Positions 41,971 to 50,499 of a stretch of 64,000 bases of DNA are shown here, in pieces. The notes under the pieces were generated by a model that saw only the letters and a list, made by a program, of their open reading frames with translations, did no database searches and was not told the DNA's origin. Position 1 is the first letter of the stretch, and each line of letters begins with the position of its first letter. The DNA lies in NCBI RefSeq assembly GCF_001427585.1, contig NZ_LMGY01000019.1:92390-156389 (forward strand), given 5' to 3'. The stretch is from Pseudoxanthomonas sp. Root630. GTDB lineage: Bacteria; Pseudomonadota; Gammaproteobacteria; Xanthomonadales; Xanthomonadaceae. The translations under genes were made by a program, and so were the position numbers.

Positions 41971-43362
41971 ATGAGCCAGAAACAGACCCAACGAAAGAAA
42001 GCCGAGGCCGCGGAGCCGTCCGAAAGTTCGCTGCGCCGGTGGCTGAAGGAACGCAGCATTACCGAAGTCGAATGCCTGGTGCCGGACATCACCGGCAACG
42101 CGCGCGGCAAGATCATTCCCGCCGACAAGTTCAGCCATGACTACGGCACGCGATTGCCGGAAGGCATCTTCGCCACCACCGTCACCGGCGACTATCCCGA
42201 CGACTACTACGAGCTGACCTCGCCGTCGGATTCGGACATGTTCCTGCGCCCGGACCCGGATACCGTGCGCATGGTGCCGTGGGCGGCGGATGCGACGGCG
42301 CAGGTGATCCACGACTGCTTCACCAAGGATGGCAAGCCGCACGAGCTGGCCCCACGCAGCGTGTTGCGCCGCGTACTGGCCGCCTACGAGAAGGAAGGCC
42401 TGCGCCCGGTGGTCGCGCCGGAGCTGGAATTCTTCCTGGTGCAGAAGAACACCGACCCGGATTTCCCGCTGTTGCCGCCGGCCGGCCGTTCCGGGCGGCC
42501 CGAGACCGCGCGCCAGTCGTACTCGATCGATGCGGTCAACGAGTTCGACCCCATCCTCGACCTGATGTACGACTACTGCGAGGCCATGGAGCTGGACGTG
42601 GACACGCTGATCCACGAATCCGGTGCTGCGCAGCTGGAGGTCAACTTCACCCATGACGATGCGCTGTCGCGCGCGGACCAGGTGTTCCTGTTCAAGCGCA
42701 CCATGCGCGAAGCCGCGTTGCGCCACGGTGTGTACGCCACCTTCTTGGCCAAGCCGATGGAGAACGAGCCGGGCAGCGCGATGCACATCCACCAGAGCCT
42801 GCTGGACATCAAGACCGGTCGCAACGTCTTCTCCGGCAAGACCGAAGGCAAGGGCAGCAAGCTGTTCGGGCACTACCTGGCCGGCCTGCAGAAGTACGTG
42901 CCGATGGCGATGGCGTTCTTCGGCCCCAACGTCAATTCCTATCGCCGGCTCGCGCTGGGGCAGGTGGCGCCGATCAATGTGCAGTGGGGTTACGACAACC
43001 GCACCTGCGGCCTGCGCGTACCCATGGACACCCCTGAGAACATGCGCGTGGAGAGCCGCTTCGCCGGTTCCGACGCCAATCCCTACCTGGCCATGGCCGG
43101 CACGCTGGCGTGCGGCCTGATGGGCATCCGCGAACAGCTCAAGCCGACCGAGCCGTTGGCGAGCAGCGCGCAGGACATCGGTTTCGAACTGCCGCGTTCG
43201 CTGGGCGAGGCGCTGGACGAACTGGAAGGCTGCAAGCCGCTGCAGGAGCTGATGGGCGCGCGCTTCGTGCGTGCGTACGTGTCGGTCAAGCGCAAGGAAT
43301 ACGAGACCTTCTTCCGCGTGATCAGCTCGTGGGAGCGGGAATTCCTGTTGTTGAACGTCTGA
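41971..43362 (+). CDS. puuA: Gamma-glutamylpolyamine synthetase, glutamine synthetase family (copy 2)
   Basis: 463 residues. Motifs: A-P-E-L-E-F-F-L-V (metal site), V-N-F-T-H-D-D-A, E-P-G-S-A-M-H-I-H-Q-S, N-S-Y-R-R-L and D-N-R-T-C-G-L-R-V-P. The Lys/Glu-rich N-terminus M-S-Q-K-Q-T-Q-R-K-K is cytosolic. ATG 41971 is used. The adenylylation Tyr of GlnA is absent. Its sequence differs substantially from copy 1 although the key loops agree. It lies 105 bp after puuD and before repeat copy D and the second aminotransferase. Confidence 0.9.
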   Translation: MSQKQTQRKKAEAAEPSESSLRRWLKERSITEVECLVPDITGNARGKIIPADKFSHDYGTRLPEGIFATTVTGDYPDDYYELTSPSDSDMFLRPDPDTVRMVPWAADATAQVIHDCFTKDGKPHELAPRSVLRRVLAAYEKEGLRPVVAPELEFFLVQKNTDPDFPLLPPAGRSGRPETARQSYSIDAVNEFDPILDLMYDYCEAMELDVDTLIHESGAAQLEVNFTHDDALSRADQVFLFKRTMREAALRHGVYATFLAKPMENEPGSAMHIHQSLLDIKTGRNVFSGKTEGKGSKLFGHYLAGLQKYVPMAMAFFGPNVNSYRRLALGQVAPINVQWGYDNRTCGLRVPMDTPENMRVESRFAGSDANPYLAMAGTLACGLMGIREQLKPTEPLASSAQDIGFELPRSLGEALDELEGCKPLQELMGARFVRAYVSVKRKEYETFFRVISSWEREFLLLNV

Positions 43363-43370
43363 ATGCTGTG

Positions 43371-43494
43371 CCCTTCTCCCTTCGGGAGAGGGTGGCGCGA
43401 AGCGCCGGATGAGGGTGCGGCGAAGTCCAGGTGATCCGGATCTGGAGGACTTCGCCGAACCCTCACCCCAACCCCTCTCCCGTTGGGAGAGGGG
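43371..43494. repeat. Dispersed palindromic element, CTCTCCC family (copy D, 124 bp)
   Basis: Same 124-bp length as copies B and E but in the opposite orientation: it starts CCCTTCTCCC-TTC-GGGAGAGGG and ends CCCCTCTCCCGTTGGGAGAGGGG. It fills the gap between the second puuA-like gene and the class III aminotransferase and ends 20 bp before that gene's ATG. No matching target duplication is visible. Confidence 0.85.
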
Positions 43495-43514
43495 CTCGAA
43501 TCCACGGAGCCGTT

Positions 43515-44879
43515 ATGACCCAACTCGACACCCGCACCCTGCAGAAGCTCGACGCCGAGCACCACCTGCATCCGTTCAACGACAATGCCGCGCTGGCGAA
43601 GAAGGGCACGCGCATCCTCACCAAGGGCGAGGGCTGCTATGTCTGGGATGCCGATGGTAACCAGCTGCTCGATGCCTTCGCGGGGCTGTGGTGCGTCAAC
43701 ATCGGCTACGGCCGCAAGGAGTTGGGCGAGGTGGCGTCGAAGCAGATGACGCAGCTGGCCTACTACAACAGCTTCTTCCAGTGCACGACCGAGCCGACCA
43801 TCGAACTGGCGGCCAAGCTCGCCGAGCTCGCGCCCGGCGACCTCAACCACTCCTTCTTCGTCAATTCCGGCTCTGAAGCGAACGACACCATCCTGCGCAT
43901 GGTCCGCCACTTCTGGGCGGTGCAGGACCAGCCGAAGAAGAACATCTTCATCGGCCGCCACGATGGTTACCACGGCACCACCATGGCCGGCGCCAGCCTC
44001 GGCGGCATGAAGGGCATGCACAAGCAGGGCGGCCTGCCGATCCCGGACATCCACCACATCGATCCGCCGTTCTGGTTCGCCGATGGCGGCGACCTGTCCG
44101 AGGACGAATACGGCCTGGTCGCCGCGCGCCGGCTGGAGCAGAAGATCCTGGAACTGGGGCCGGAACGCGTGGCGGCCTTCATCGGTGAGCCGATCATGGG
44201 CGCCATCGGCGTCTACATCCCGCCGAAGACCTACTGGCCCGAGATCGAGCGCATCTGCCGCCAGTACGACGTGCTGCTGGTGGCCGACGAGGTGATCTGC
44301 GGTTTCGGGCGTACCGGCGAATGGTTCGGTTCGCAGTACTTCGGGTTCCAGCCCGACATCATGCCGGTGGCCAAGGGCATCACCTCCGGCTACATCCCGC
44401 TCGGCGCGGCGATGTTCAACGATCGCGTGGCCAAGGTGCTGAAGGAGCAGGGCGGTGAACTGGCGCATGGCGCCACGTATTCCGGCCACCCGGTCTGCGC
44501 GGCGGTCGCGCTGGAGAACATCCGCATCCTGCAGGACGAGAAGATCGTCGAGCGCGCGAAGACCGACGTCGCGCCCTACCTGGCCCAGCGCTGGGCGGAA
44601 CTGGGCGAACATCGCCTGGTGGGACAGGCGCGCATCGCCGGTATGGTCGGCGCGCTGGAACTGGTGCCGGACAAGGGCAAGCGGGCGTTCTTCCCCGAGC
44701 GCGGCACCGTCGGCCCGCGCTGCCGCGACCACGCGTTGAAGCACGGACTGATCCTGCGCGCGACCTGGGATGCCATGCTGCTGTCGCCGCCGCTGATCAT
44801 CACCCGCGCGCAGGTGGACGAGTTGTTCGACAAGACATGGAAGGCGCTCAACGACACCGCAACGGACCTGGGGTTGTAG
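43515..44879 (+). CDS. Class III aminotransferase, putrescine/polyamine:pyruvate type (SpuC-like)
   Basis: 454 residues. PLP Lys287 is in M-P-V-A-K-G-I-T-S-G; D258 in V-A-D-E-V-I-C-G-F; N-S-G-S-E-A-N at 117-123. The N-terminus H-H-L-H-P-F-N-D and L-W-C-V-N-I-G-Y-G are typical of SpuC-like putrescine-pyruvate transaminases, which make 4-aminobutyraldehyde without gamma-glutamylation. It could also act on GABA. It is placed directly before two polyamine-binding protein genes, supporting a polyamine substrate. Confidence 0.9.
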   Translation: MTQLDTRTLQKLDAEHHLHPFNDNAALAKKGTRILTKGEGCYVWDADGNQLLDAFAGLWCVNIGYGRKELGEVASKQMTQLAYYNSFFQCTTEPTIELAAKLAELAPGDLNHSFFVNSGSEANDTILRMVRHFWAVQDQPKKNIFIGRHDGYHGTTMAGASLGGMKGMHKQGGLPIPDIHHIDPPFWFADGGDLSEDEYGLVAARRLEQKILELGPERVAAFIGEPIMGAIGVYIPPKTYWPEIERICRQYDVLLVADEVICGFGRTGEWFGSQYFGFQPDIMPVAKGITSGYIPLGAAMFNDRVAKVLKEQGGELAHGATYSGHPVCAAVALENIRILQDEKIVERAKTDVAPYLAQRWAELGEHRLVGQARIAGMVGALELVPDKGKRAFFPERGTVGPRCRDHALKHGLILRATWDAMLLSPPLIITRAQVDELFDKTWKALNDTATDLGL

Positions 44880-44902
44880 GCGCGAGGGTACGCGTGCGCT
44901 GC

Positions 44903-44931
44903 GTCACAGTACCGCGGCCCGGGCGTATGAT
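44903..44931 (+). promoter_or_regulatory. Candidate sigma-70 promoter for the transport genes
   Basis: GTCACA (44903-44908) and TATGAT (44926-44931; five of six to consensus) with an optimal 17-bp spacer, 36 bp before the ATG of the first binding protein. Confidence 0.45.
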
Positions 44932-44967
44932 GTTTCCATCCCCCGATCCTGTTCCATGGAGACCCCG

Positions 44968-46083
44968 ATGAAGCTCAAGACCCTCACCGTCATGCTGGCC
45001 GCCGCCGTCCTGGCCGCCTGTGGCGGCAAGGACGAGAAAGCCGCCGACGGCGCGCCGTCCAAGGCGCTCAACGTCTACAACTGGTCCGACTACATCGCCG
45101 AGGACACCCTCCCGAACTTCGAGCAGCAGTCGGGCGTCAAGGTCACCTACGACGTGTTCGACAGCGATGAGATGGTGGAGACCAAGTTGCTGGCCGGTAG
45201 CAGCGGCTACGACGTGGTGGTGCCGTCGTTGAGCTTCCTGGGCCGGCAGATCCAGGCCGGCGTATTCCTGCCGCTGGACAAGAGCAAGATCCCGAACCTG
45301 AAGAACCTCGACCCGGCGATGCTCAAGCGCATCGAGCAGCAGGACCCGGGCAACCAGTACGCGGTGCCGTACCTGTGGGGCACCAGCGGCATCGGCTACA
45401 ACGTCGACAAGATCAAGGCGATCTTCGGCGACACCGCCGTCACCGGCAGCTGGGATGTGGTGTTCAAGCCCGAGAACGCGGCCAAGCTGAAGGACTGCGG
45501 CATCACCGTGCTGGACACGCCGTCGGAACTGATCCCGATCGCGCTGAACTATCTGGGCGAGGATCCGCACAGCTTTGACCCGGCGGTGATCGACAAGGCC
45601 GCGGCGCTGCTGAAGACCGTCCGCCCGTACATCCGCAATTTCCATTCGTCCTCGTACATCAACGACCTGGCCAATGGCGACGTCTGCCTGGTGGTCGGCT
45701 GGTCGGGCGACGTGATCCAGGCGCGCGATCGCGCCGCCGAGGCCGGCAACGGCGTCAACATCGCGTATTCCATCCCGAAGGAAGGCGCGCCGCAGTGGTT
45801 CGACATGCTGGCGATCCCGAAGGACGCGAAGAACGTCGACAACGCCTATGCCTTCATCAACTACCTGTTGGAGCCGAAGGTCGCGGCGGCGAACACCAAC
45901 TTCGTGACGTATCCCAATCCGGTGCCGTCGTCGAAGCCGATGGTGGACAAGGCGATCGCGGACGACCCGACGATCTATCCGCCGGCCGACGTGGACGCGA
46001 AGCTTTTCACCTTCGCGGTGCTGCCGCCGGAAGTGGATCGCCAGTACACGCGCATCTGGACGGAGCTGAAGACCGGACGCTGA
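44968..46083 (+). CDS. potF: Polyamine ABC transporter substrate-binding lipoprotein (first copy)
   Basis: 371 residues. Lipoprotein signal with L-A-A-C (Cys18); then a PotF/SpuD-type binding protein: N-V-Y-N-W-S-D-Y-I, V-T-Y-D-V-F-D-S-D-E and L-L-A-G-S-S-G-Y-D-V-V-V-P, and late V-V-G-W-S-G-D. It captures putrescine or spermidine in the periplasm. ATG 44968 (M-K-L-K) is preferred over the ATG at 44956 because TGGAGA at 44957-44962 then serves as ribosome site. Nearly identical in layout to the next gene. A 9-bp-stem hairpin follows. Confidence 0.93.
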   Translation: MKLKTLTVMLAAAVLAACGGKDEKAADGAPSKALNVYNWSDYIAEDTLPNFEQQSGVKVTYDVFDSDEMVETKLLAGSSGYDVVVPSLSFLGRQIQAGVFLPLDKSKIPNLKNLDPAMLKRIEQQDPGNQYAVPYLWGTSGIGYNVDKIKAIFGDTAVTGSWDVVFKPENAAKLKDCGITVLDTPSELIPIALNYLGEDPHSFDPAVIDKAAALLKTVRPYIRNFHSSSYINDLANGDVCLVVGWSGDVIQARDRAAEAGNGVNIAYSIPKEGAPQWFDMLAIPKDAKNVDNAYAFINYLLEPKVAAANTNFVTYPNPVPSSKPMVDKAIADDPTIYPPADVDAKLFTFAVLPPEVDRQYTRIWTELKTGR

Positions 46084-46090
46084 AACACAC

Positions 46091-46120
46091 AAGGGCGCGG
46101 GCCATGATGGACGCGCCCTT
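46091..46120 (+). other. Hairpin between the two binding-protein genes
   Basis: A 9-bp GC-rich stem (46091-46099 with 46112-46120), loop of 12 nt, 8 bp after the first binding-protein stop. No T tract follows, so it is more likely a transcript-stabilising or attenuating structure than a full terminator. Confidence 0.5.
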
Positions 46121-46305
46121 CGTCATGGTGGCGACGGACGCGCGAGCGGACGGCGCCACGGGAGGCGGCAAAAAGGGGAAGGGAAAGTAGGGGAAGCAAT
46201 CACGGCACGGAACCGGCCACTGCAATGACAGCACGCCCGCGGCAAGCACGAGCCGACGCGGGGATCACATCAAGCCGCCCTCGCGGGCCGAATGGAGAGA
46301 GATTG

Positions 46306-47430
46306 ATGAAACTGCGCGTACTGGCAACCACCCTGGCCCTCTGTACCCTCGCGGCCTGCGGCAAGAGCGGCGGAGGCGATGCCGCCAAGCCCGCCGATGG
46401 CGGCGACAAACAGGTCAACGTCTACAACTGGTCCGACTACATCGCCGAAGACACCATCCCGAACTTCGAAAAGCAGTCGGGCATCAAGGTCACCTACGAC
46501 GTGTTCGACAGCAACGAGGTCCTGGAGACCAAGCTGCTGGCCGGCAGCAGCGGGTACGACGTGGTCGTGCCGACGATGAACTTCCTGGGCAGGCAGATCC
46601 AGGCCGGCGTGTTCCTGCCGCTGGACAAGAGCAAGATCCCCAACTACGCGAACCTGGACCCGGCCCTCATGAAGCGCCTGGAGAACCAGGATCCGGGCAA
46701 CCAGTACGCCATCCCCTACATGTGGGGCACCACCGGCATCGGCTACAACGTCGACAAGGTGAAGGCCGCCTTCGGCAATACCGACATCGCCAGCAGCCTG
46801 GACATCGTGTTCAAGCCGGAGAACATCAGCAAGCTGAAGGACTGCGGCGTGACCTTCCTCGACACGCCGTCGGAGATCATCCCGATCGCGCTGAACTACC
46901 TGGGCGAGGATCCCAACAGCCAGGATCCGGCGGTGATCGACAAGGCGGCGGCGCTGCTGAAGACGATCCGTCCGTACATCACCAACTTCCATTCCTCGCA
47001 GTACATCGATGCGATGGCCAATGGCGACACCTGCCTGGTGGTGGGCTGGTCGGGCGACATCATCCAGGCGCGCGACCGCGCCGCCGAGGCGAAGAACGGC
47101 GTGAACATCGCCTACGCCATCCCGAAGGAAGGCGCGCCGCAGTGGTTCGACATGCTGTCCATTCCCAAGGACGCCAAGCACGTCGATGCGGCCTATGCCT
47201 TCATCAACTACCTGCTCGACCCGCAGGTGATGGCCAACAACTCCAACTTCATCAGCTACCCGAACGCCATCCCGAAGGCGAAGGAACTGATGGACAAGAC
47301 GATCACGGAAGATCCGACCATCTATCCCACGCCCGAGGTCGAAGCCAAGCTCTTCACCTTCGCCATCATTCCGCCTGACGTGGATCGCCAGTACACGCGC
47401 ATCTGGACGGAACTGAAGACCGGCAAGTAA
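46306..47430 (+). CDS. potF: Polyamine ABC transporter substrate-binding lipoprotein (second copy)
   Basis: 374 residues, a clear tandem paralogue of the preceding gene (same Y-N-W-S-D-Y-I-A-E-D-T, L-A-G-S-S-G-Y-D-V-V-V-P and V-V-G-W-S-G-D-I-I-Q-A-R motifs). Lipobox L-A-A-C. ATG 46306 follows GGAGAGA. Differences cluster in loops and the N-terminal Gly/Asp linker, so the two may prefer different polyamines (SpuD/SpuE-like split; inference). Two hairpins separate it from potG. Confidence 0.93.
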   Translation: MKLRVLATTLALCTLAACGKSGGGDAAKPADGGDKQVNVYNWSDYIAEDTIPNFEKQSGIKVTYDVFDSNEVLETKLLAGSSGYDVVVPTMNFLGRQIQAGVFLPLDKSKIPNYANLDPALMKRLENQDPGNQYAIPYMWGTTGIGYNVDKVKAAFGNTDIASSLDIVFKPENISKLKDCGVTFLDTPSEIIPIALNYLGEDPNSQDPAVIDKAAALLKTIRPYITNFHSSQYIDAMANGDTCLVVGWSGDIIQARDRAAEAKNGVNIAYAIPKEGAPQWFDMLSIPKDAKHVDAAYAFINYLLDPQVMANNSNFISYPNAIPKAKELMDKTITEDPTIYPTPEVEAKLFTFAIIPPDVDRQYTRIWTELKTGK

Positions 47431-47439
47431 GCGCCGCCG

Positions 47440-47515
47440 CCGGGGCGGACCACCGCCGCCCCGGATCCGACGGATCCACGCGACACACCACGGCCGGCGC
47501 CGATCCAGCGCCGGC
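47440..47515 (+). other. Two successive hairpins before potG
   Basis: The first stem is 9 bp (47440-47448 with 47456-47464, 7-nt loop); the second is 8 bp (47493-47500 with 47508-47515, 7-nt loop). No T runs. They could let the binding protein be made in excess over the ATPase and permeases by partial termination or 3'-end protection. Confidence 0.5.
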
Positions 47516-47530
47516 GACCAGGGGAACTCC

Positions 47531-48667
47531 ATGGCGGCAGAACAGGGCAACGGCGCGGCACCGAACGGCAAGGCGAACGCGCAGGAGTACCTGCGCATCG
47601 TCGACGTGCGCAAGGAATTCGACGGGTTCGTCGCGGTCGACGACACCAACCTGACCATCCGCAAGGGCGAGATCTTCGCGCTGCTCGGCGGCTCGGGCAG
47701 CGGCAAGTCGACGCTGCTGCGCTGCCTGGCGGGCTTCGAGAAGCCGACCTCCGGCAAGATCTTCCTGGACGGCCAGTTGCTCAACGACCTGCCGCCCTAC
47801 GAGCGGCCGCTCAACATGATGTTCCAGTCGTACGCGTTGTTCCCGCACATGACGGTGGAACAGAACATCGCCTTCGGCCTGAAGCAGGATGGCCTGGCCA
47901 AGGATGCGATCAAGAAGCGCGTCGAGGAAATGCTGGCGCTGGTGCAGCTGGGCAAGCTGGCCAAGCGCAAGCCGCACCAGCTCTCCGGCGGCCAACAGCA
48001 GCGCGTGGCGCTGGCGCGGTCGTTGGCCAAGGGGCCGAAGCTCCTGCTGCTGGACGAGCCGATGGGCGCGCTGGACAAGAAGCTGCGCTCGCAGATGCAG
48101 CTGGAACTGGTCAGCATCATCGAGAAGTCGGGCGTGACCTGCGTGATGGTCACCCACGACCAGGAAGAAGCGATGACGATGGCCACCCGCATCGCGCTGA
48201 TGGACCAGGGCTGGATCCGCCAGGTCGGCACGCCCGATGAGATCTACGAGCAGCCCACCAGCCGCTTCGCCGCCGAGTTCATCGGCTCGGTCAACCTGAT
48301 CGAGGGCGCGGTGGAGGAGGACGAAGCGAACTACGTCACCATCCGCTCGCCGCAGCTGCCGGATCCCATCTACATCGGTCACGGCATTTCCGGCTTCGAG
48401 GGGCAGGAAGTCGGGTTCGCGGTCCGGCCCGAGAAACTGGGCATCGGCAAGCAGGAGCCCTCGCAGCCGCACAACAAGGCCAAGGGCGTGATCGAGGACA
48501 TCGCCTACTTCGGCAGCCACTCGGTCTACCACGTGCGCTTGCCGAGCGGCTACAAGTTCATGGCCAATTTCGCCAACGTCCAGCGATGGGCCAGCGAAGG
48601 GCTCACCTGGAACGACGAAGTGTGGGTGTGGTGGGGCGACAACGACGGCGTGGTGCTGACCTCATGA
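47531..48667 (+). CDS. potG: Polyamine ABC transporter ATP-binding protein
   Basis: 378 residues. Walker A G-G-S-G-S-G-K-S-T (about 54-62), Q-loop M-M-F-Q-S-Y-A-L-F-P-H-M-T, signature L-S-G-G-Q-Q-Q-R, Walker B L-L-L-L-D-E-P and H-loop V-T-H-D-Q-E-E-A. The C-terminal TOBE region covers about 270-378. It energises PotH/PotI. The N-terminal 20 residues are a low-complexity extension. Its stop overlaps the potH start (ATGA, 48664-48667). Confidence 0.96.
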   Translation: MAAEQGNGAAPNGKANAQEYLRIVDVRKEFDGFVAVDDTNLTIRKGEIFALLGGSGSGKSTLLRCLAGFEKPTSGKIFLDGQLLNDLPPYERPLNMMFQSYALFPHMTVEQNIAFGLKQDGLAKDAIKKRVEEMLALVQLGKLAKRKPHQLSGGQQQRVALARSLAKGPKLLLLDEPMGALDKKLRSQMQLELVSIIEKSGVTCVMVTHDQEEAMTMATRIALMDQGWIRQVGTPDEIYEQPTSRFAAEFIGSVNLIEGAVEEDEANYVTIRSPQLPDPIYIGHGISGFEGQEVGFAVRPEKLGIGKQEPSQPHNKAKGVIEDIAYFGSHSVYHVRLPSGYKFMANFANVQRWASEGLTWNDEVWVWWGDNDGVVLTS

Positions 48668-49578
48668 ACATCCTGCGCTCCCTCCAGAAACGCTTGCCGG
48701 GGCCGCGCTGGGGCGTGATCTCGGTGCCCTACCTGTGGCTGCTCCTGTTCTTCGCGATCCCGTTCCTGATCGTGTTGAAGATCTCGTTCTCCAAGCTCGC
48801 GATCGCGATGCCGCCTTACACGCCCGTGCTGGAGTACATCGACGAGGCGCTGACGCTCAAGCTCAACCTGGGCAACTACGCCGCGCTGTTCACCGATTCG
48901 CAGTACGTCGCCGCGTACCTGAGCTCGATCAAGATCGCCGCGATCTCCACGTTCCTCGCATTGCTGGTGGCTTATCCGATCGCCTACGTCATCGCGCGCA
49001 TGCCGCCCTCGACGCGCAACATCGCGATGATGCTGGTGGTGCTGCCATCCTGGACGTCGTTCCTGATCCGCGTCTACGCCTGGATCGGCATCCTCAAGAA
49101 CAACGGCCTGCTCAACAACCTGCTGATGAAGATCGGCCTCATCGACGAGCCGCTGCAGATCCTGTACACGCCGATGGCGGCGTACATCGGCATCGTCTAT
49201 TGCTACCTGCCGTTCATGGTGCTGCCGCTGTACACCAACCTGGTGAAGCACGACCACCGCCTGCTGGAAGCCGCCTATGATCTCGGCGCCAAGCCGTGGA
49301 AGGCGTTCTTCACCATCACCCTGCCGCTGTCCAAGGCCGGCATCATCGCCGGCTGCATGCTGGTGATGATCCCGGCGGTGGGCGAGTTCGTCATCCCCGA
49401 ACTGCTCGGCGGTCCGGACACGCTGATGATCGGCCGCGTGCTGTGGGGCGAGTTCTTCAACAACCGCGATTGGCCGGCGGCCTCCGCGGTGGCCATCGTC
49501 ATGCTGATCCTGCTGCTGATCCCGATCCTGATCTTCAACCGCGTACAGCAGCGCGAGATGGAAGGGAGGCTGACATGA
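48664..49578 (+). CDS. potH: Polyamine ABC transporter permease PotH
   Basis: 304 residues with six transmembrane helices (first at about 17-38). The permease EAA loop is seen as E-A-A-Y-D-L-G-A-K-P-W-K-A-F-F-T-I-T-L-P. The periplasmic region after helix 1 carries the 45-residue loop typical of PotB/PotH. ATG 48664 overlaps the potG stop, and its own stop overlaps potI (49575-49578), a tightly coupled trio. Confidence 0.96.
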   Translation: MNILRSLQKRLPGPRWGVISVPYLWLLLFFAIPFLIVLKISFSKLAIAMPPYTPVLEYIDEALTLKLNLGNYAALFTDSQYVAAYLSSIKIAAISTFLALLVAYPIAYVIARMPPSTRNIAMMLVVLPSWTSFLIRVYAWIGILKNNGLLNNLLMKIGLIDEPLQILYTPMAAYIGIVYCYLPFMVLPLYTNLVKHDHRLLEAAYDLGAKPWKAFFTITLPLSKAGIIAGCMLVMIPAVGEFVIPELLGGPDTLMIGRVLWGEFFNNRDWPAASAVAIVMLILLLIPILIFNRVQQREMEGRLT

Positions 49579-50423
49579 GCCGGATCGGACAACGCGCCGT
49601 CAACTGGACGGTGCTCGGCCTGGGGTTCGCCTTCCTGTACGTGCCGGTGCTCATCCTGATGGTGTACTCCTTCAACGAGTCGCGCCTGGCCACGGTGTGG
49701 TCGGGCTTCTCGTTCAAGTGGTATGGCGAGCTGTTCCGCGACAAGCAGATGCTGGATGCCGCCTGGGTGAGCATCAAGGTGGCGTTCTGGACCGCCACGG
49801 CGGCCGTGGTGCTGGGGACCATGGCCTCGCTGGTGATGACGCGCATGCGCCGCTTCTCCGGCAAGACCCTGTTCGGTGCGCTGATCACCGCCCCGCTGGT
49901 GATGCCGGAAGTGATCATCGGCCTGTCGATCCTGCTGATGTTCGTCTCGTTGCAGGGACTGACCGACGGTTACTTCGCGCCGAAAGGCATCGTCGCCATC
50001 TGGATCGCGCACGTGACGTTCACGCTGGCCTTCGTCACCGTGGTCGTGTCCTCGCGCCTGTCCGAGCTGGACAAGTCGCTGGAAGAGGCCGCGATGGACC
50101 TGGGCGCGAACCGGATCAAGGTGTTCTTCCTGATCACGCTGCCGATCATCGCGCCCGCGCTGGTCTCGGGCTGGCTGCTGGCCTTCACGCTGTCGCTCGA
50201 TGACGTGGTGATCGCCAGCTTCGTCGCCGGGCCGAGTTCGACCACGCTGCCGATGAAGGTGTTCTCGTCGGTGCGCCTGGGCTTGAGCCCGAAGATCAAC
50301 GCGCTCGCCACGTTGATGATCCTGGTGGTCACGGCGGCGGCCTTCCTCGGCTGGTGGTTCATGTACCGCGAGGAGAAGCGCCGCCAGCGCGACATGCAGC
50401 TGGCGCTGCAGGAGAACGGGTGA
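49575..50423 (+). CDS. potI: Polyamine ABC transporter permease PotI
   Basis: 282 residues, six transmembrane helices. EAA loop E-E-A-A-M-D-L-G-A-N-R-I-K-V-F-F-L-I-T-L-P. The opening helix V-L-G-L-G-F-A-F-L-Y-V-P-V-L-I-L is followed by M-V-Y-S-F-N-E-S-R, typical of PotC/PotI. It pairs with PotH in the membrane. The C-terminal basic tail follows helix 6. ATG 49575 overlaps the potH stop. Confidence 0.96.
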   Translation: MSRIGQRAVNWTVLGLGFAFLYVPVLILMVYSFNESRLATVWSGFSFKWYGELFRDKQMLDAAWVSIKVAFWTATAAVVLGTMASLVMTRMRRFSGKTLFGALITAPLVMPEVIIGLSILLMFVSLQGLTDGYFAPKGIVAIWIAHVTFTLAFVTVVVSSRLSELDKSLEEAAMDLGANRIKVFFLITLPIIAPALVSGWLLAFTLSLDDVVIASFVAGPSSTTLPMKVFSSVRLGLSPKINALATLMILVVTAAAFLGWWFMYREEKRRQRDMQLALQENG

Positions 50424-50499
50424 CGGCGTGCCGTTGCCCACGATCTCCTAACGCCGTACCGCCGACAATGCCCGGTATTTCCCTGCACTCCGTGATGCC

